From contig NZ_CP139781.1 in assembly GCF_019679435.2 (NCBI RefSeq), forward strand, positions 3,410,001 to 3,474,000: a stretch of DNA of 64,000 nt. The letters run 5' to 3'. The stretch's first letter is position 1; the number at the start of each line of letters is the position of its first letter. Under the pieces are notes generated by a model. It had not been told where the DNA came from. It did no database searches and worked only from the letters and a program-made list of their open reading frames with translations. The DNA is from Actomonas aquatica. GTDB lineage: Bacteria > Verrucomicrobiota > Verrucomicrobiia > Opitutales > Opitutaceae. Positions 51,675 through 59,732 of the stretch are shown here, piece by piece. The position numbers were made by a program, and so were the translations under genes.

Positions 51675-52678
51675 GGCAGGGGCGGCGGTTCGATGGCGCG
51701 TTCGAGGGCGGAGCCCTTCGCGTTGATTTCGTGCAGGGTCACGCCGCTCTCCAGCAGGATCCCGTGGAAGTTTTCATAAAAGGCCGCCGGATCGCGCCAA
51801 CGCGCCACCAGTGTCTGGCCTTCGTCGTCGAGATCGCAGCCGCGCAGGAGGTCCTGCGCAAAGAGGAAGCGCGCCAGCTTCGGCGCATCGTCGCAACGGA
51901 TCGTCGTCTCGCTCGGCCAACGGCGCGGCGGGGTCGCGGGCATCGGTGGCGGCGTGACGTCTGTCCCCGTCTCGACCGCGACGGGAGTCGCCGCCGCCGT
52001 GGCCTCCGTTCGCGCATTGGCGAGTTTGTTGCTCGAGCTCGGCATGCGACCCCAGCGCAACAGGATGAACGAGCGGCACAGCGCTTCGAGGTCCTGCAGG
52101 ATGTGACTGGAAATCACCACGCTGGTGCCATCGGCCGCGAGTTCGCGCAGCACGTTGCCCAACTCTTCGCGGCCCATCGGATCGAGTCCGTTCATCGGCT
52201 CGTCGAGGATGATCAGGCGTGGCTCGTGCAGGAGACATTGCGCGAGTTTTACGCGCTGCTTCATGCCCTTCGAGTAGGCCGTGACGTTCTTGTTCCAGTG
52301 CACCGACGGGAGTCGCACGCGCTCCAGCGCCGCGGTCGCGCGGACCTTCGCTTCGCGGCTCGAGAGACCGGAGATCATGCCCAACGCGATGAGCCAATCG
52401 CGCGGTTTGATGTTGGGCGGCACGGCTTCGTCTTCCGGGCAGTAGGCGAGCTGCGCCCGCACCGCCGGATCGCGCCAGGGCAGGCCGCCCAGCACGCGCA
52501 GTTCGCCCGAGCTGGGTTTGATCTGTCCAGTGAGCAGGCGGAAGAGCGTCGTCTTGCCCGCGCCGTTGGGTCCCACCACGCCGGTGATGCCGGTGCCGAT
52601 GGTGAAGGACACGTTGTTGAGTCCGAGCACGATGCCGTAGAACCGGCTCAGGTGAGTGGCTTCGACGATGAGGCTCAT
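51671..52678 (-). CDS. ABC transporter ATP-binding protein (second pair)
   Basis: The protein has 335 residues: Walker A GPNGAGKTT (about 39-47), Q-loop LAYCPEDEAVP, signature YSKGMKQRVKLAQCLL, Walker B LIILDEPMNGLDPMG and switch His in VVISSH. A C-terminal extension of over 100 residues has a low-complexity linker (TPVAVETGTDVTPPPMPATP) and an unrecognised end (TIRCDDAPKLARFLFAQDLL). It overlaps the permease genes on both sides by 4 bases. Confidence 0.93.
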   Translation of the reverse strand: MSLIVEATHLSRFYGIVLGLNNVSFTIGTGITGVVGPNGAGKTTLFRLLTGQIKPSSGELRVLGGLPWRDPAVRAQLAYCPEDEAVPPNIKPRDWLIALGMISGLSSREAKVRATAALERVRLPSVHWNKNVTAYSKGMKQRVKLAQCLLHEPRLIILDEPMNGLDPMGREELGNVLRELAADGTSVVISSHILQDLEALCRSFILLRWGRMPSSSNKLANARTEATAAATPVAVETGTDVTPPPMPATPPRRWPSETTIRCDDAPKLARFLFAQDLLRGCDLDDEGQTLVARWRDPAAFYENFHGILLESGVTLHEINAKGSALERAIEPPPLP

Positions 52679-53673
52679 TCCGGTTTCACCCTCCGCATGA
52701 AGAATAACAGCGAGCCGCCCACCAACAGCGCGAGGCCGATCAAGGCACCGTGCAACTCGTCGCGGGCCAAGGCTTGCGAGACTTTGTTCATTTCCGTGGC
52801 GAGTTCCGCGCTGAGCATCGGCACGACACCCGCCGCGTCCCCCAGCACACCGCTGATGTTAAAAACCTCATCCCGCATGATGCCCAGGTCGTAGGTGAAA
52901 CTCGCATGCCGCACCCACGCCGGCATGAACGGATTGCCCGCGACCGTGCCGAGCACGATCCACAATCCGATCCACCACAGCCGCGCAGCCGCCGCCGTTT
53001 TCGCGAAGGCCGAGACCGCAAAGGCCACGGCCGAAACCACCACGAGACCGATCAGGTTGAACAGGAGCGCGTTGCCCAGCGCCCCAAACGAATGCCGCGC
53101 AAACACCATGTCGGGCGCGAACAACACACTGAGCAACCAGCCCGCCACCAGCGGACCCGTCCACAGCATGAGCATCACGCCGATGATGATGACAAACTTG
53201 CCCAGCAAATAATCGCGCGAGGTGAGCGGTCGCGACAGGTAGATCGTGAGCGCCGAACTCGCCCGATCGCGCGTGATGAGGCTCGGCACCAGAATCGCCA
53301 GCGCGACCATGCACAACATCATGCCCACGTAGGAGTGCAGCCAGAAGATCCACTTAAACATGCCCGCCACCAGGATGTCGGGATAGATCAACAACAGCGC
53401 ACTCACGGCCGACATGATGGCCTGCGGCCGCGGACCGCCCTTGGCCGCCAGCGTCGCCAGCCAGCCGGTCTCCGACAGCGTCTGGGTGAACACAAACCCC
53501 GCCAGCGCCACCGCCACGCCCGCCGTCCACGCGACGAAGAGCAGCAGTTTGAAGAAGCGCAGTTTCGTGAGCTGCCGCAGACCCGTTGACGTGATGACCC
53601 AACGCCGCGAGCCGACCCCGCGCCGCGGTCCGTCCCAGTGGTTGAAGTCCAGTTTCGGTTCGAGTTCAGACAT
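52675..53673 (-). CDS. ABC transporter permease (first pair)
   Basis: The ATG at 53673 gives MSELEPKLDFNHWDGPRRGV and 332 residues. At least six helices are visible (FFKLLLFVAWTAGVAVALAG, SYVGMMLCMVALAILVPSLI, LLFNLIGLVVVSAVAFAVSA) with the ABC-2 loop SSALTIYLSRPLTSRDYLLG. It overlaps its ATPase gene by 8 bases and the next ATPase by 4. It pairs with the ATPase at 53666-54610. Confidence 0.88.
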   Translation of the reverse strand: MSELEPKLDFNHWDGPRRGVGSRRWVITSTGLRQLTKLRFFKLLLFVAWTAGVAVALAGFVFTQTLSETGWLATLAAKGGPRPQAIMSAVSALLLIYPDILVAGMFKWIFWLHSYVGMMLCMVALAILVPSLITRDRASSALTIYLSRPLTSRDYLLGKFVIIIGVMLMLWTGPLVAGWLLSVLFAPDMVFARHSFGALGNALLFNLIGLVVVSAVAFAVSAFAKTAAAARLWWIGLWIVLGTVAGNPFMPAWVRHASFTYDLGIMRDEVFNISGVLGDAAGVVPMLSAELATEMNKVSQALARDELHGALIGLALLVGGSLLFFMRRVKPE

Positions 53674-54610
53674 CGGCAGCCTCCACCGGTTGATTCGATT
53701 TCGCCAGTGCCTGCAGGAACAGGCCGTGCAGGGAATCCGGGCTGGCAAAGATGTCCGCCGGGGGCAGGCCGTGCTGCGACATGATCTGCAACAGCCAGCC
53801 CACGTCCTCCTCCTGCGTTTCGACGCGCAGTCGGCCGTTGGAGAGATGCTCCACCGCATGACCACTCGCGCGCAGCGCCGCTTCGTAGCGGGTCACCTCG
53901 CCGGCGGGCGACAGCTCCACGACGCGCTTTCGGCGCTTCTGCAGCTCGGCCATCGAGGCGTGCTCGACGATGCGACCGTTGGCGATGATGAGCACCCGAT
54001 CACAGATGCGCTCCACGTCGTGTAACAAGTGAGAGGATACGATCACCGAGATGCCGTGCTCCTTCCACAGCGAACCGATGAGCCGCAGGATGTGTTCGCG
54101 ACCACTCGGATCGAGGCCGTTGGTCGGCTCGTCCAGGATGATGAGCTTCGGATCGTGCACCAGCGCCTGCGCGAGCTTCGCCCGTTGGCGCATGCCGGTG
54201 GAGTAGGTGTCGATGGAGCGATAACGCTCCTGCCCCATGCCCACCAGATCGAGCATCTCATGCGCCCGCTGGCGCGCGGCGTGGAAGGACATGCCGGAGA
54301 GTTGCCCGCAATAGGTCACGTATTCGCAACCGGCCATACCGGGGATGTGACAGTCACGCTCCGGCCCGTAGCCGACACGCTCGCGCGACTCGCGGTTCTG
54401 CGCCGTGATGCTCACGCCCAGCACCTGCGCGGTGCCGGTGGTGGGCATCTCCAGATTGAGCAGGCACTTCAGGAAGGTCGTTTTGCCCGCACCATTGGGC
54501 CCCAGCAAACCGATGGTGCCCGGCGGCACGCTCACCGTCACGTTGTCCAACGCGCGCTGCGTGCCGTAGGTTTTGCCGAGGCCCTGCGTTTGAATGATCG
54601 GCTCGCTCAC
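53666..54610 (-). CDS. ABC transporter ATP-binding protein (first pair)
   Basis: The protein has 314 residues: Walker A GPNGAGKTT (about 35-43), signature YSTGMRQRAKLAQALV, Walker B LIILDEPTNGLDPSG, switch VIVSSHLLHDVERICDR. The C-terminal part (about 225-314, ELSPAGEVTRYEAALRASGH) resembles the small regulatory end of ABC-2 ATPases. It is first in the operon; no adjacent regulator is visible. Two ATPase/permease pairs in one operon suggest either a heteromeric exporter or a duplicated one. Confidence 0.93.
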   Translation of the reverse strand: MSEPIIQTQGLGKTYGTQRALDNVTVSVPPGTIGLLGPNGAGKTTFLKCLLNLEMPTTGTAQVLGVSITAQNRESRERVGYGPERDCHIPGMAGCEYVTYCGQLSGMSFHAARQRAHEMLDLVGMGQERYRSIDTYSTGMRQRAKLAQALVHDPKLIILDEPTNGLDPSGREHILRLIGSLWKEHGISVIVSSHLLHDVERICDRVLIIANGRIVEHASMAELQKRRKRVVELSPAGEVTRYEAALRASGHAVEHLSNGRLRVETQEEDVGWLLQIMSQHGLPPADIFASPDSLHGLFLQALAKSNQPVEAADV

Positions 54611-54845
54611 GGATTAACCCATGGCTGCGCCCGCAGTGCGCGACAAGCACGCACCGGGACCGGTGAAGGAGGAAAAGAAGCTGGCATGCATCCTCCCTCA
54701 CCCGCGGCGAACGACCGAGGTTTCAACTTTCCGCAAAATCTTTGAGCGCCCGCCTGCTCCCGGCGGCGCCCCAAATCGCGAAGGGATGCGCGCCAGCGCG
54801 GGGTCTTATCCTTCGTCTGCCCCCAACCCCAACCCCCTACTCCTC

Positions 54846-55595
54846 ATGAAAACGCTCCGCCTCGGACTGTTCCTCGTTGCGCTGGGCACCGCGACATCGC
54901 TCATCGCCGCGCCCCAACCTTCCACTGATCTCCAGATCACCGCCACCCGTCAGATCTTCCCCCGCGAAGCCACCCAACGCGGCCTCACCGAAGGCTGGGC
55001 GCGCGTGGCCCTCGCCGTCGACGCCGAGGGTAAGCTCCTCGACTACCTCGTGATCGCCGCGTCCGACACCACCTTCGCCGACGAAGCCAAGTTCCTCATT
55101 CGCACCGCCAAGTTTTCGCCGCCCCGCGAGGACGGCAAACCCCTCGCCGTGCGCACCGAGGTTGCCATCCAGTTTCGCAACGAGGGCCTCTACGTCGTCT
55201 CCGACTTTCAAGCCATCGCCGACCTCTACCTGCACGGTCGCTTCGACCGCGCACGCCCGGTGCGCGCCCCGCTGCCCAGTGAACTCGATCGCCTCCCGCA
55301 GCCCCGCCAGGTGTTGAAACCCGCCTACGTCCCCGCACACGCCGCCGCCGGTTTGGCGGGCCGCGTCGTGGTCGATTTCTACATCGATGAAACCGGACGC
55401 GTCCGACTCCCCTCGGTCGTTTCGTCCGATCACGACGAACTGGCCACCCTCGCCCTACAGGCCCTCAGCCAGTGGTCCTTCGACCCACCCACCGTCGACG
55501 GCGCCCCCACCCACACCCGCGTTCGTCTGCCCTTCGAGTTCACCACCAACCAGTCCGGGGCGGGTGTGGTGCCGGCACCACGTTTCGATTCCTGA
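54846..55595 (+). CDS. Double TonB-C domain secreted protein
   Basis: The ATG at 54846 yields a signal peptide (LRLGLFLVALGTATSLIAAP) and 249 residues. Two TonB C-terminal-type domains follow, at about 25-115 (ATQRGLTEGWARVALAVDAE, FSPPREDGKPLAVRTEVAIQ) and about 150-240 (GLAGRVVVDFYIDETGRVRL, ALQALSQWSFDPPTVDGAPT). There is no membrane anchor or Pro-rich linker, so it is unlikely to power receptors. It shares this architecture with 5580-6293. It precedes two large paralogues, 91 bp from the first, and may form a locus with them. Confidence 0.85.
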   Translation: MKTLRLGLFLVALGTATSLIAAPQPSTDLQITATRQIFPREATQRGLTEGWARVALAVDAEGKLLDYLVIAASDTTFADEAKFLIRTAKFSPPREDGKPLAVRTEVAIQFRNEGLYVVSDFQAIADLYLHGRFDRARPVRAPLPSELDRLPQPRQVLKPAYVPAHAAAGLAGRVVVDFYIDETGRVRLPSVVSSDHDELATLALQALSQWSFDPPTVDGAPTHTRVRLPFEFTTNQSGAGVVPAPRFDS

Positions 55596-55686
55596 ATCCC
55601 GTTCGCCCACCACCGCCCGCTGTTCCCACCGAGCAGCGGGCGATGCCATCTGCGCCCCCCTCCCCAAACCTGCGACTACCCTTCCG

Positions 55687-57108
55687 ATGCGACTGCTCCT
55701 CTTGGCTCTCACGCTCACCTCCATGCCTTGGCAGGCCTTGGCGGCTGAACCCGACCCGACCAAACCCTACCGCCTCTTCGTCGGCGTCGACCTCAAGCTT
55801 AAGCCCGAGGACGACACGCAGGACTACCGTCCGATCGACAGCCTGAAAGCCCGCGAAGTCATCCTCGCCGAACCCGGCCGCCCCACCGTGCCGATGCGTG
55901 AGGTCAGCGCGTTCAGCTGGGAGCATAAACCCAAAGTCGGTCGCGCCGCCGTCACCATCGATGATTTCGAACAACACCGCGCTTTCTCCCTCCGCAACGA
56001 CAAGAAACTCCAATACATGGCCACGCAGAACAACATGGCCATCTACCAACAGGAGAAGGCCGACGCCGCTCGCCTGCAGGCCAGCGACGCCCGATTCAGT
56101 CAGGAGATCGCCCGCGGTATCTACGTTTACGCCGAGAATGATGCGGCGTCACGAGCCGGTTTGGAACGCGGCCCGGAGCCGGGTTACACCCCCGGAGGGC
56201 GCGGGGGACTCAATTTCGACGATCCGCAAGGCATCTACGGCGACGGTCAAATCGGAGCCAACCTGCGCACGGCCAATGCCGAAGCCATCGAGGCCAACGA
56301 CAACATGGCCGACCAGCTCTTCGACACTCTCCAACGCACCTCCGATCCCACCATGCTCGATCGCATGCAGGGCACCGACGGCGACGACGGCGCCGATGTC
56401 CTGGAGCTCACCTTTACCCTCTCCGCTCCCTACCCGATCGCCGAAGCTTATGTCGTGGTCCTCGGCGCGATCAAACAGGGCGACGACGCCGGCGTGATCA
56501 CCTTCCACGAAATGGTCGGCAAGATCGGCCCGCAGCCCCGCAAAATCCGCATTCGTAAAACCGGCTTCAAACCCGGCTTCGTCATCGAAGACGTGAAGCT
56601 CCACCTCTACGCCCGCGGCAAAGAACTCGGCACCAACCTCTCCGAGCGCGCCGTCGACATGACCCGCGACCAAGCTCGCGAGTTCTTGCTGCTCGCGCAT
56701 CTCGCCGATCACGCCATCGAATCGGTCCCCGCCACGCCCGTCTGGAACCTCGCTCCGCCTTCGCTGCTCGGCGCCGCCGACGCCTCCCGCTTCGACTACC
56801 CGGTGATTGTCACGCTCGATGCCGATGGTTCCGTCATGAGTATCCACGATAGCGAAACCGAAGCCCGCGCCTTTCTCGCCAGCATCCACGACGCCGCCGA
56901 GCTCCGCACCAAATCCAACCCTGGCCGATCCCTCGCCTCGTCGCTGCGCACCACCGATGCCGATGCTCGCCTCACCGTCGACCAGACTGGCCGTCTCCCC
57001 GCCCATGTCGTCGCCGCCATCAACGAATTGATCTTTCTCCCCGCGCTCGACGTGGGCTCTCCCACCCCCGGCACCGCCGCAGTCAACCTCGCTGAATTCT
57101 TCCGCTGA
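55687..57108 (+). CDS. Uncharacterised secreted protein, first of two tandem paralogues
   Basis: The 473-residue protein has a signal peptide (LLLLALTLTSMPWQALAAEP). No known family was recognised. The first part (TKPYRLFVGVDLKLKPEDDT) starts a domain shared with the next gene; a variable middle (about 145-235) is Gly- and Asn-rich; a well conserved core follows (VLELTFTLSAPYPIAEAYVV, VLGAIKQGDDAGVITFHEMV, FKPGFVIEDVKLHLYARGKE, NLSERAVDMTRDQAREFLLL). The end (LTVDQTGRLPAHVVAAI, FLPALDVGSPTPGTAAVNLA) recalls the strand-helix-F-x-PA-x-x-x-G pattern of TonB-C domains, an inference supported by the neighbouring double TonB-C gene. Confidence 0.8.
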   Translation: MRLLLLALTLTSMPWQALAAEPDPTKPYRLFVGVDLKLKPEDDTQDYRPIDSLKAREVILAEPGRPTVPMREVSAFSWEHKPKVGRAAVTIDDFEQHRAFSLRNDKKLQYMATQNNMAIYQQEKADAARLQASDARFSQEIARGIYVYAENDAASRAGLERGPEPGYTPGGRGGLNFDDPQGIYGDGQIGANLRTANAEAIEANDNMADQLFDTLQRTSDPTMLDRMQGTDGDDGADVLELTFTLSAPYPIAEAYVVVLGAIKQGDDAGVITFHEMVGKIGPQPRKIRIRKTGFKPGFVIEDVKLHLYARGKELGTNLSERAVDMTRDQAREFLLLAHLADHAIESVPATPVWNLAPPSLLGAADASRFDYPVIVTLDADGSVMSIHDSETEARAFLASIHDAAELRTKSNPGRSLASSLRTTDADARLTVDQTGRLPAHVVAAINELIFLPALDVGSPTPGTAAVNLAEFFR

Positions 57109-57114
57109 GCCCCC

Positions 57115-57145
57115 AATGTAGCAGCGACCGTCTAGGCCGCTACCC
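57115..57145. repeat. Degenerate REP-like palindrome
   Basis: TGTAGC followed by AGCGACCG-TCT-AGGCCGCT: a REP copy with unpaired changes in both arms, between the two tandem paralogues. The remaining gap to 57237 shows nothing else. Confidence 0.6.
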
Positions 57146-57236
57146 CCTGCCCCTCGCCCCGCCCCACCTGGCGTGGCCCCACCCCGACCGCATATAATCC
57201 TCGCCGCCTTCTCGCCCGGATTCCATCTCTGAACCC

Positions 57237-58625
57237 ATGCCCCTTTACCCCGCGCGCCGCTTTTGGTCGACCGCCTGCGCCTGCCTCCTTTTTGCCCCAT
57301 CCGCATGGAGCGCCTCACCGCCCGATTCTGACTCCACCAAACCCTACCGGCTCTACATCGGCGTGGATCTGCTGGTGCCCGATCCGGCCGACGACGATGG
57401 CAACAACCGCCTGCCCGTCGCCACCCTGCATCCCCGCGAGGTGGTGATCGATGACACCGCCGGCACGCGCCTGCCCCTGCGCGATGTGCCCGCCTTCAGC
57501 TGGGCCCGCAAACCCAAGGTCAGCCGCTCCCCCGTGACCATCAGCGACTTTGCCCAATACAAGGTCTTCTCCATCCAACGGGACAAGGCCATGCAGGCCC
57601 TCGCCACCCAGAACAACATGAACATCTACGCGCAGGAGCGCGCCGCCTACGAGCAGATGAAAGTAGGCGAAGCCCAACGCATGGTCGGCCACGCCGCCGC
57701 CAACCTCAACGGCGTCAGAGTCGCTCAGCGTAACGGTATGATCGTCGACGCCCGCAGCATCGAAGCCGCCGAAGCCTGGGTGGAACGGGCCCAGGATGAC
57801 GCTGCCGAAGCCCTCGATACCTTTGCCGATCAAACCATCGACTCCGCCGGCATGATCAGCGACCCCACGTTCATCGATCAGGCGCAGGAGAGCTCCAACG
57901 ACGAAGGCGGAGACGTGCTCGAACTCACCTTCAAACTCTCGTCACCCGAACCCATTGCCGACGCCTACGTGGTTGTCCTCGGCGCCGTCGTCATGGGCGA
58001 GCAAGAGGGCATCGTCACCTTCCATCAATCCGTCGGCGCGATCGGCCCGGAACCGCGCAAAATCAAGATTCGCAAACTGGGCTTCACCCCGGGCTTCGAT
58101 ATCACCGACGTGAAACTCCACGTTTACTCCCACGGTCGCGAACTCGCCACCAACCTTTCCGAGCGCGCCGTGCCCATGTCCCGCGACGAAGCCCGCGAGT
58201 TCCTGCTGCTCTCCCACATCGCCGACCACGCCATCGAAACCGTCACCCCGACCCCGGTCTGGAACCTGCCCCCCACCGCCCTGCTCGCCGCCGACCGCCC
58301 GGCCGACTTTGATTACCCGGTGGTGGTCAACATCGATGCCGACGGCAGCATCATCAGTATCCACAATTCCGAGACAGAAGCCCGTGCCTACCTCGCCGAG
58401 ATTCACGATGCCAGCGAACTGCGCACCAAAACCACCCCGGGCAAATCCCTCTCCGCCTCGGTGCGTGTCACCAGCGAGGACGCTGGAGTCACCCTCGACC
58501 AAACCGGCCGCCTGCCCAGCCGTGTCGTCGCCGCCATGCGCGACATGTTTTTCCTCCCCGCCCTCGACCTCGGCAGCCCCGTCCCCGGCACCACCAAAGT
58601 CAACCTAGCCGACTTCTTCCGGTAA
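57237..58625 (+). CDS. Uncharacterised secreted protein, second of two tandem paralogues
   Basis: The protein has 462 residues with signal peptide (STACACLLFAPSAWSASPPD). It aligns along its length with its neighbour: STKPYRLYIGVDLLVPDP, VPAFSWARKPKVSRSPVTIS, LATQNNMNIYAQERAAYEQM, VLELTFKLSSPEPIADAYVV, FTPGFDITDVKLHVYSHGRE, NLSERAVPMSRDEAREFLLL and the end VTLDQTGRLPSRVVAAM, FLPALDLGSPVPGTTKVNLA. The middle (about 135-215) is different, an Ala-rich helix-like stretch rather than a Gly/Asn loop. So it is a duplication with a diverging middle. REP elements lie on both sides. Confidence 0.8.
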   Translation: MPLYPARRFWSTACACLLFAPSAWSASPPDSDSTKPYRLYIGVDLLVPDPADDDGNNRLPVATLHPREVVIDDTAGTRLPLRDVPAFSWARKPKVSRSPVTISDFAQYKVFSIQRDKAMQALATQNNMNIYAQERAAYEQMKVGEAQRMVGHAAANLNGVRVAQRNGMIVDARSIEAAEAWVERAQDDAAEALDTFADQTIDSAGMISDPTFIDQAQESSNDEGGDVLELTFKLSSPEPIADAYVVVLGAVVMGEQEGIVTFHQSVGAIGPEPRKIKIRKLGFTPGFDITDVKLHVYSHGRELATNLSERAVPMSRDEAREFLLLSHIADHAIETVTPTPVWNLPPTALLAADRPADFDYPVVVNIDADGSIISIHNSETEARAYLAEIHDASELRTKTTPGKSLSASVRVTSEDAGVTLDQTGRLPSRVVAAMRDMFFLPALDLGSPVPGTTKVNLADFFR

Positions 58626-58638
58626 ACCCCGAGCCTTG

Positions 58639-58721
58639 ATGTAGCAGCGGCCGTCTCGGCCGCTCCTCCGCACCACCCCGTAGCTGCGTTTGAGCAAAGC
58701 GAAAACGTGGCCCGCCCTGCC
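58639..58721. repeat. REP-like palindrome followed by a second hairpin repeat
   Basis: 58639-58667 is a REP copy (TGTAGC; AGCGGCCG-TCT-CGGCCGCT). 58676-58721 is the first copy of a 46-bp repeat beginning CCCCGTAGCTGCG; it folds as a 9-bp stem (GCTGCGTTT with AAACGTGGC) and an 11-nt loop. A second copy is at 59668-59713, past the ThuA-like gene. Confidence 0.75.
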
Positions 58722-58828
58722 TCTCAGCCCTGCCTCTCCGCCCTCCGCCCCACGCTTATCGAAGAGCACCGCCCTAACGCTTTTTATTCGGATTCCTCGG
58801 CCACCTCGCCGACCCTCCCCTCTCTCCC

Positions 58829-59605
58829 ATGAAACTCCGCACGCTGCTTTCCACCCTTACCCTCTCCACTGCGTTGGCGGCCTCCGCCGGCGCCGCCCAG
58901 TTTAAGGCCCTGCTCATCACCAAGACCGACGGCTGGCATCACGACTCCATCGCCGCCGCCGTGCCCGCCATGCAGGACCTGGCCAAACTCCACGACTTCG
59001 AACTCGTGTGGCCCAACTCCCTCGGCATGGTCCTCAACGACAACTACCTCGCCGACGTCGACGTCATCATCTTCGCCCTCACCACCGGCGACATCCTCGA
59101 TGACGCCCAACAGGCCGCCGTGGAAAAGTTCGTCCAAAACGGCGGTGGCCTCGTCGGCGTGCATGCCGGCGGCGCCGACACCGAATACGACTGGGACTGG
59201 TGGACGAAGGCCTTCGGTCACATGTTCCACATCCACCCCGCCGTGCAGACCGCCACCGTTGAAGTGCTCGAGCCCAACTTCCCCGGCATGGACCGCTTTG
59301 CCCCGCGCTTCCTCTTCACCGAAGAGTGGTATGAGTTCGACGCTCCGCGCACCGATGGCCTGAACTACCTGCTCGCGGTCGACGAAGACACCTACGACAT
59401 CCGCGCCAACTGGGGCTCCAAACAATCCCAAGGCATGGGCGATCTGCACCCGCTGTCATGGTTCCATGAATACGACGGCGGCCGCGTCTTCTACAGCGCC
59501 TTCGGCCACCTGCCCGCCACCTGGAACGAGGACCGCTTCCTCCACCACGTTTACGGCGGCATCTACTGGGCCGCCACCGGCAAAGGCTTCCGTGCCGCCA
59601 AGTAA
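58829..59605 (+). CDS. Secreted ThuA-like protein
   Basis: The 258-residue protein has a signal peptide (LLSTLTLSTALAASAGAAQF). The ThuA-type flavodoxin/glutamine-amidotransferase-like fold is seen in FKALLITKTDGWHHDSIAAA, LADVDVIIFALTTGDILDD, KFVQNGGGLVGVHAGGAD and GRVFYSAFGHLPATWNEDRF. ThuA-like proteins are linked with sugar metabolism, but their reaction is largely unknown. The gene is followed by a terminator and flanked by two copies of a 46-bp hairpin repeat. Confidence 0.93.
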   Translation: MKLRTLLSTLTLSTALAASAGAAQFKALLITKTDGWHHDSIAAAVPAMQDLAKLHDFELVWPNSLGMVLNDNYLADVDVIIFALTTGDILDDAQQAAVEKFVQNGGGLVGVHAGGADTEYDWDWWTKAFGHMFHIHPAVQTATVEVLEPNFPGMDRFAPRFLFTEEWYEFDAPRTDGLNYLLAVDEDTYDIRANWGSKQSQGMGDLHPLSWFHEYDGGRVFYSAFGHLPATWNEDRFLHHVYGGIYWAATGKGFRAAK

Positions 59606-59633
59606 AGGACCACTGTCTCGCCCCCATCTCCCC

Positions 59634-59662
59634 ACGCCAGCCCTCCCCGGGCTGGCGTTTTT
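59634..59662 (+). terminator. Intrinsic terminator after the ThuA-like gene
   Basis: A perfect 10-bp stem (ACGCCAGCCC with GGGCTGGCGT) and a 5-nt loop followed by TTTT, 28 bp past the stop codon. Confidence 0.92.
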
Positions 59663-59667
59663 CATTC

Positions 59668-59713
59668 CCCCGTAGCTGCGCTTGAGCAAAGCGAAAGCGT
59701 GGCCCGCCCTGCC
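59668..59713. repeat. Second copy of the 46-bp hairpin repeat
   Basis: It differs from the copy at 58676-58721 at two positions. Those are opposite each other in the 9-bp stem (T-A becomes C-G), so the hairpin is conserved. It lies just after a terminator and about 20 bp before the 3' end of the aldo/keto reductase gene. Confidence 0.75.
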
Positions 59714-59732
59714 CCCCGGTCTCCAGCGCCCC

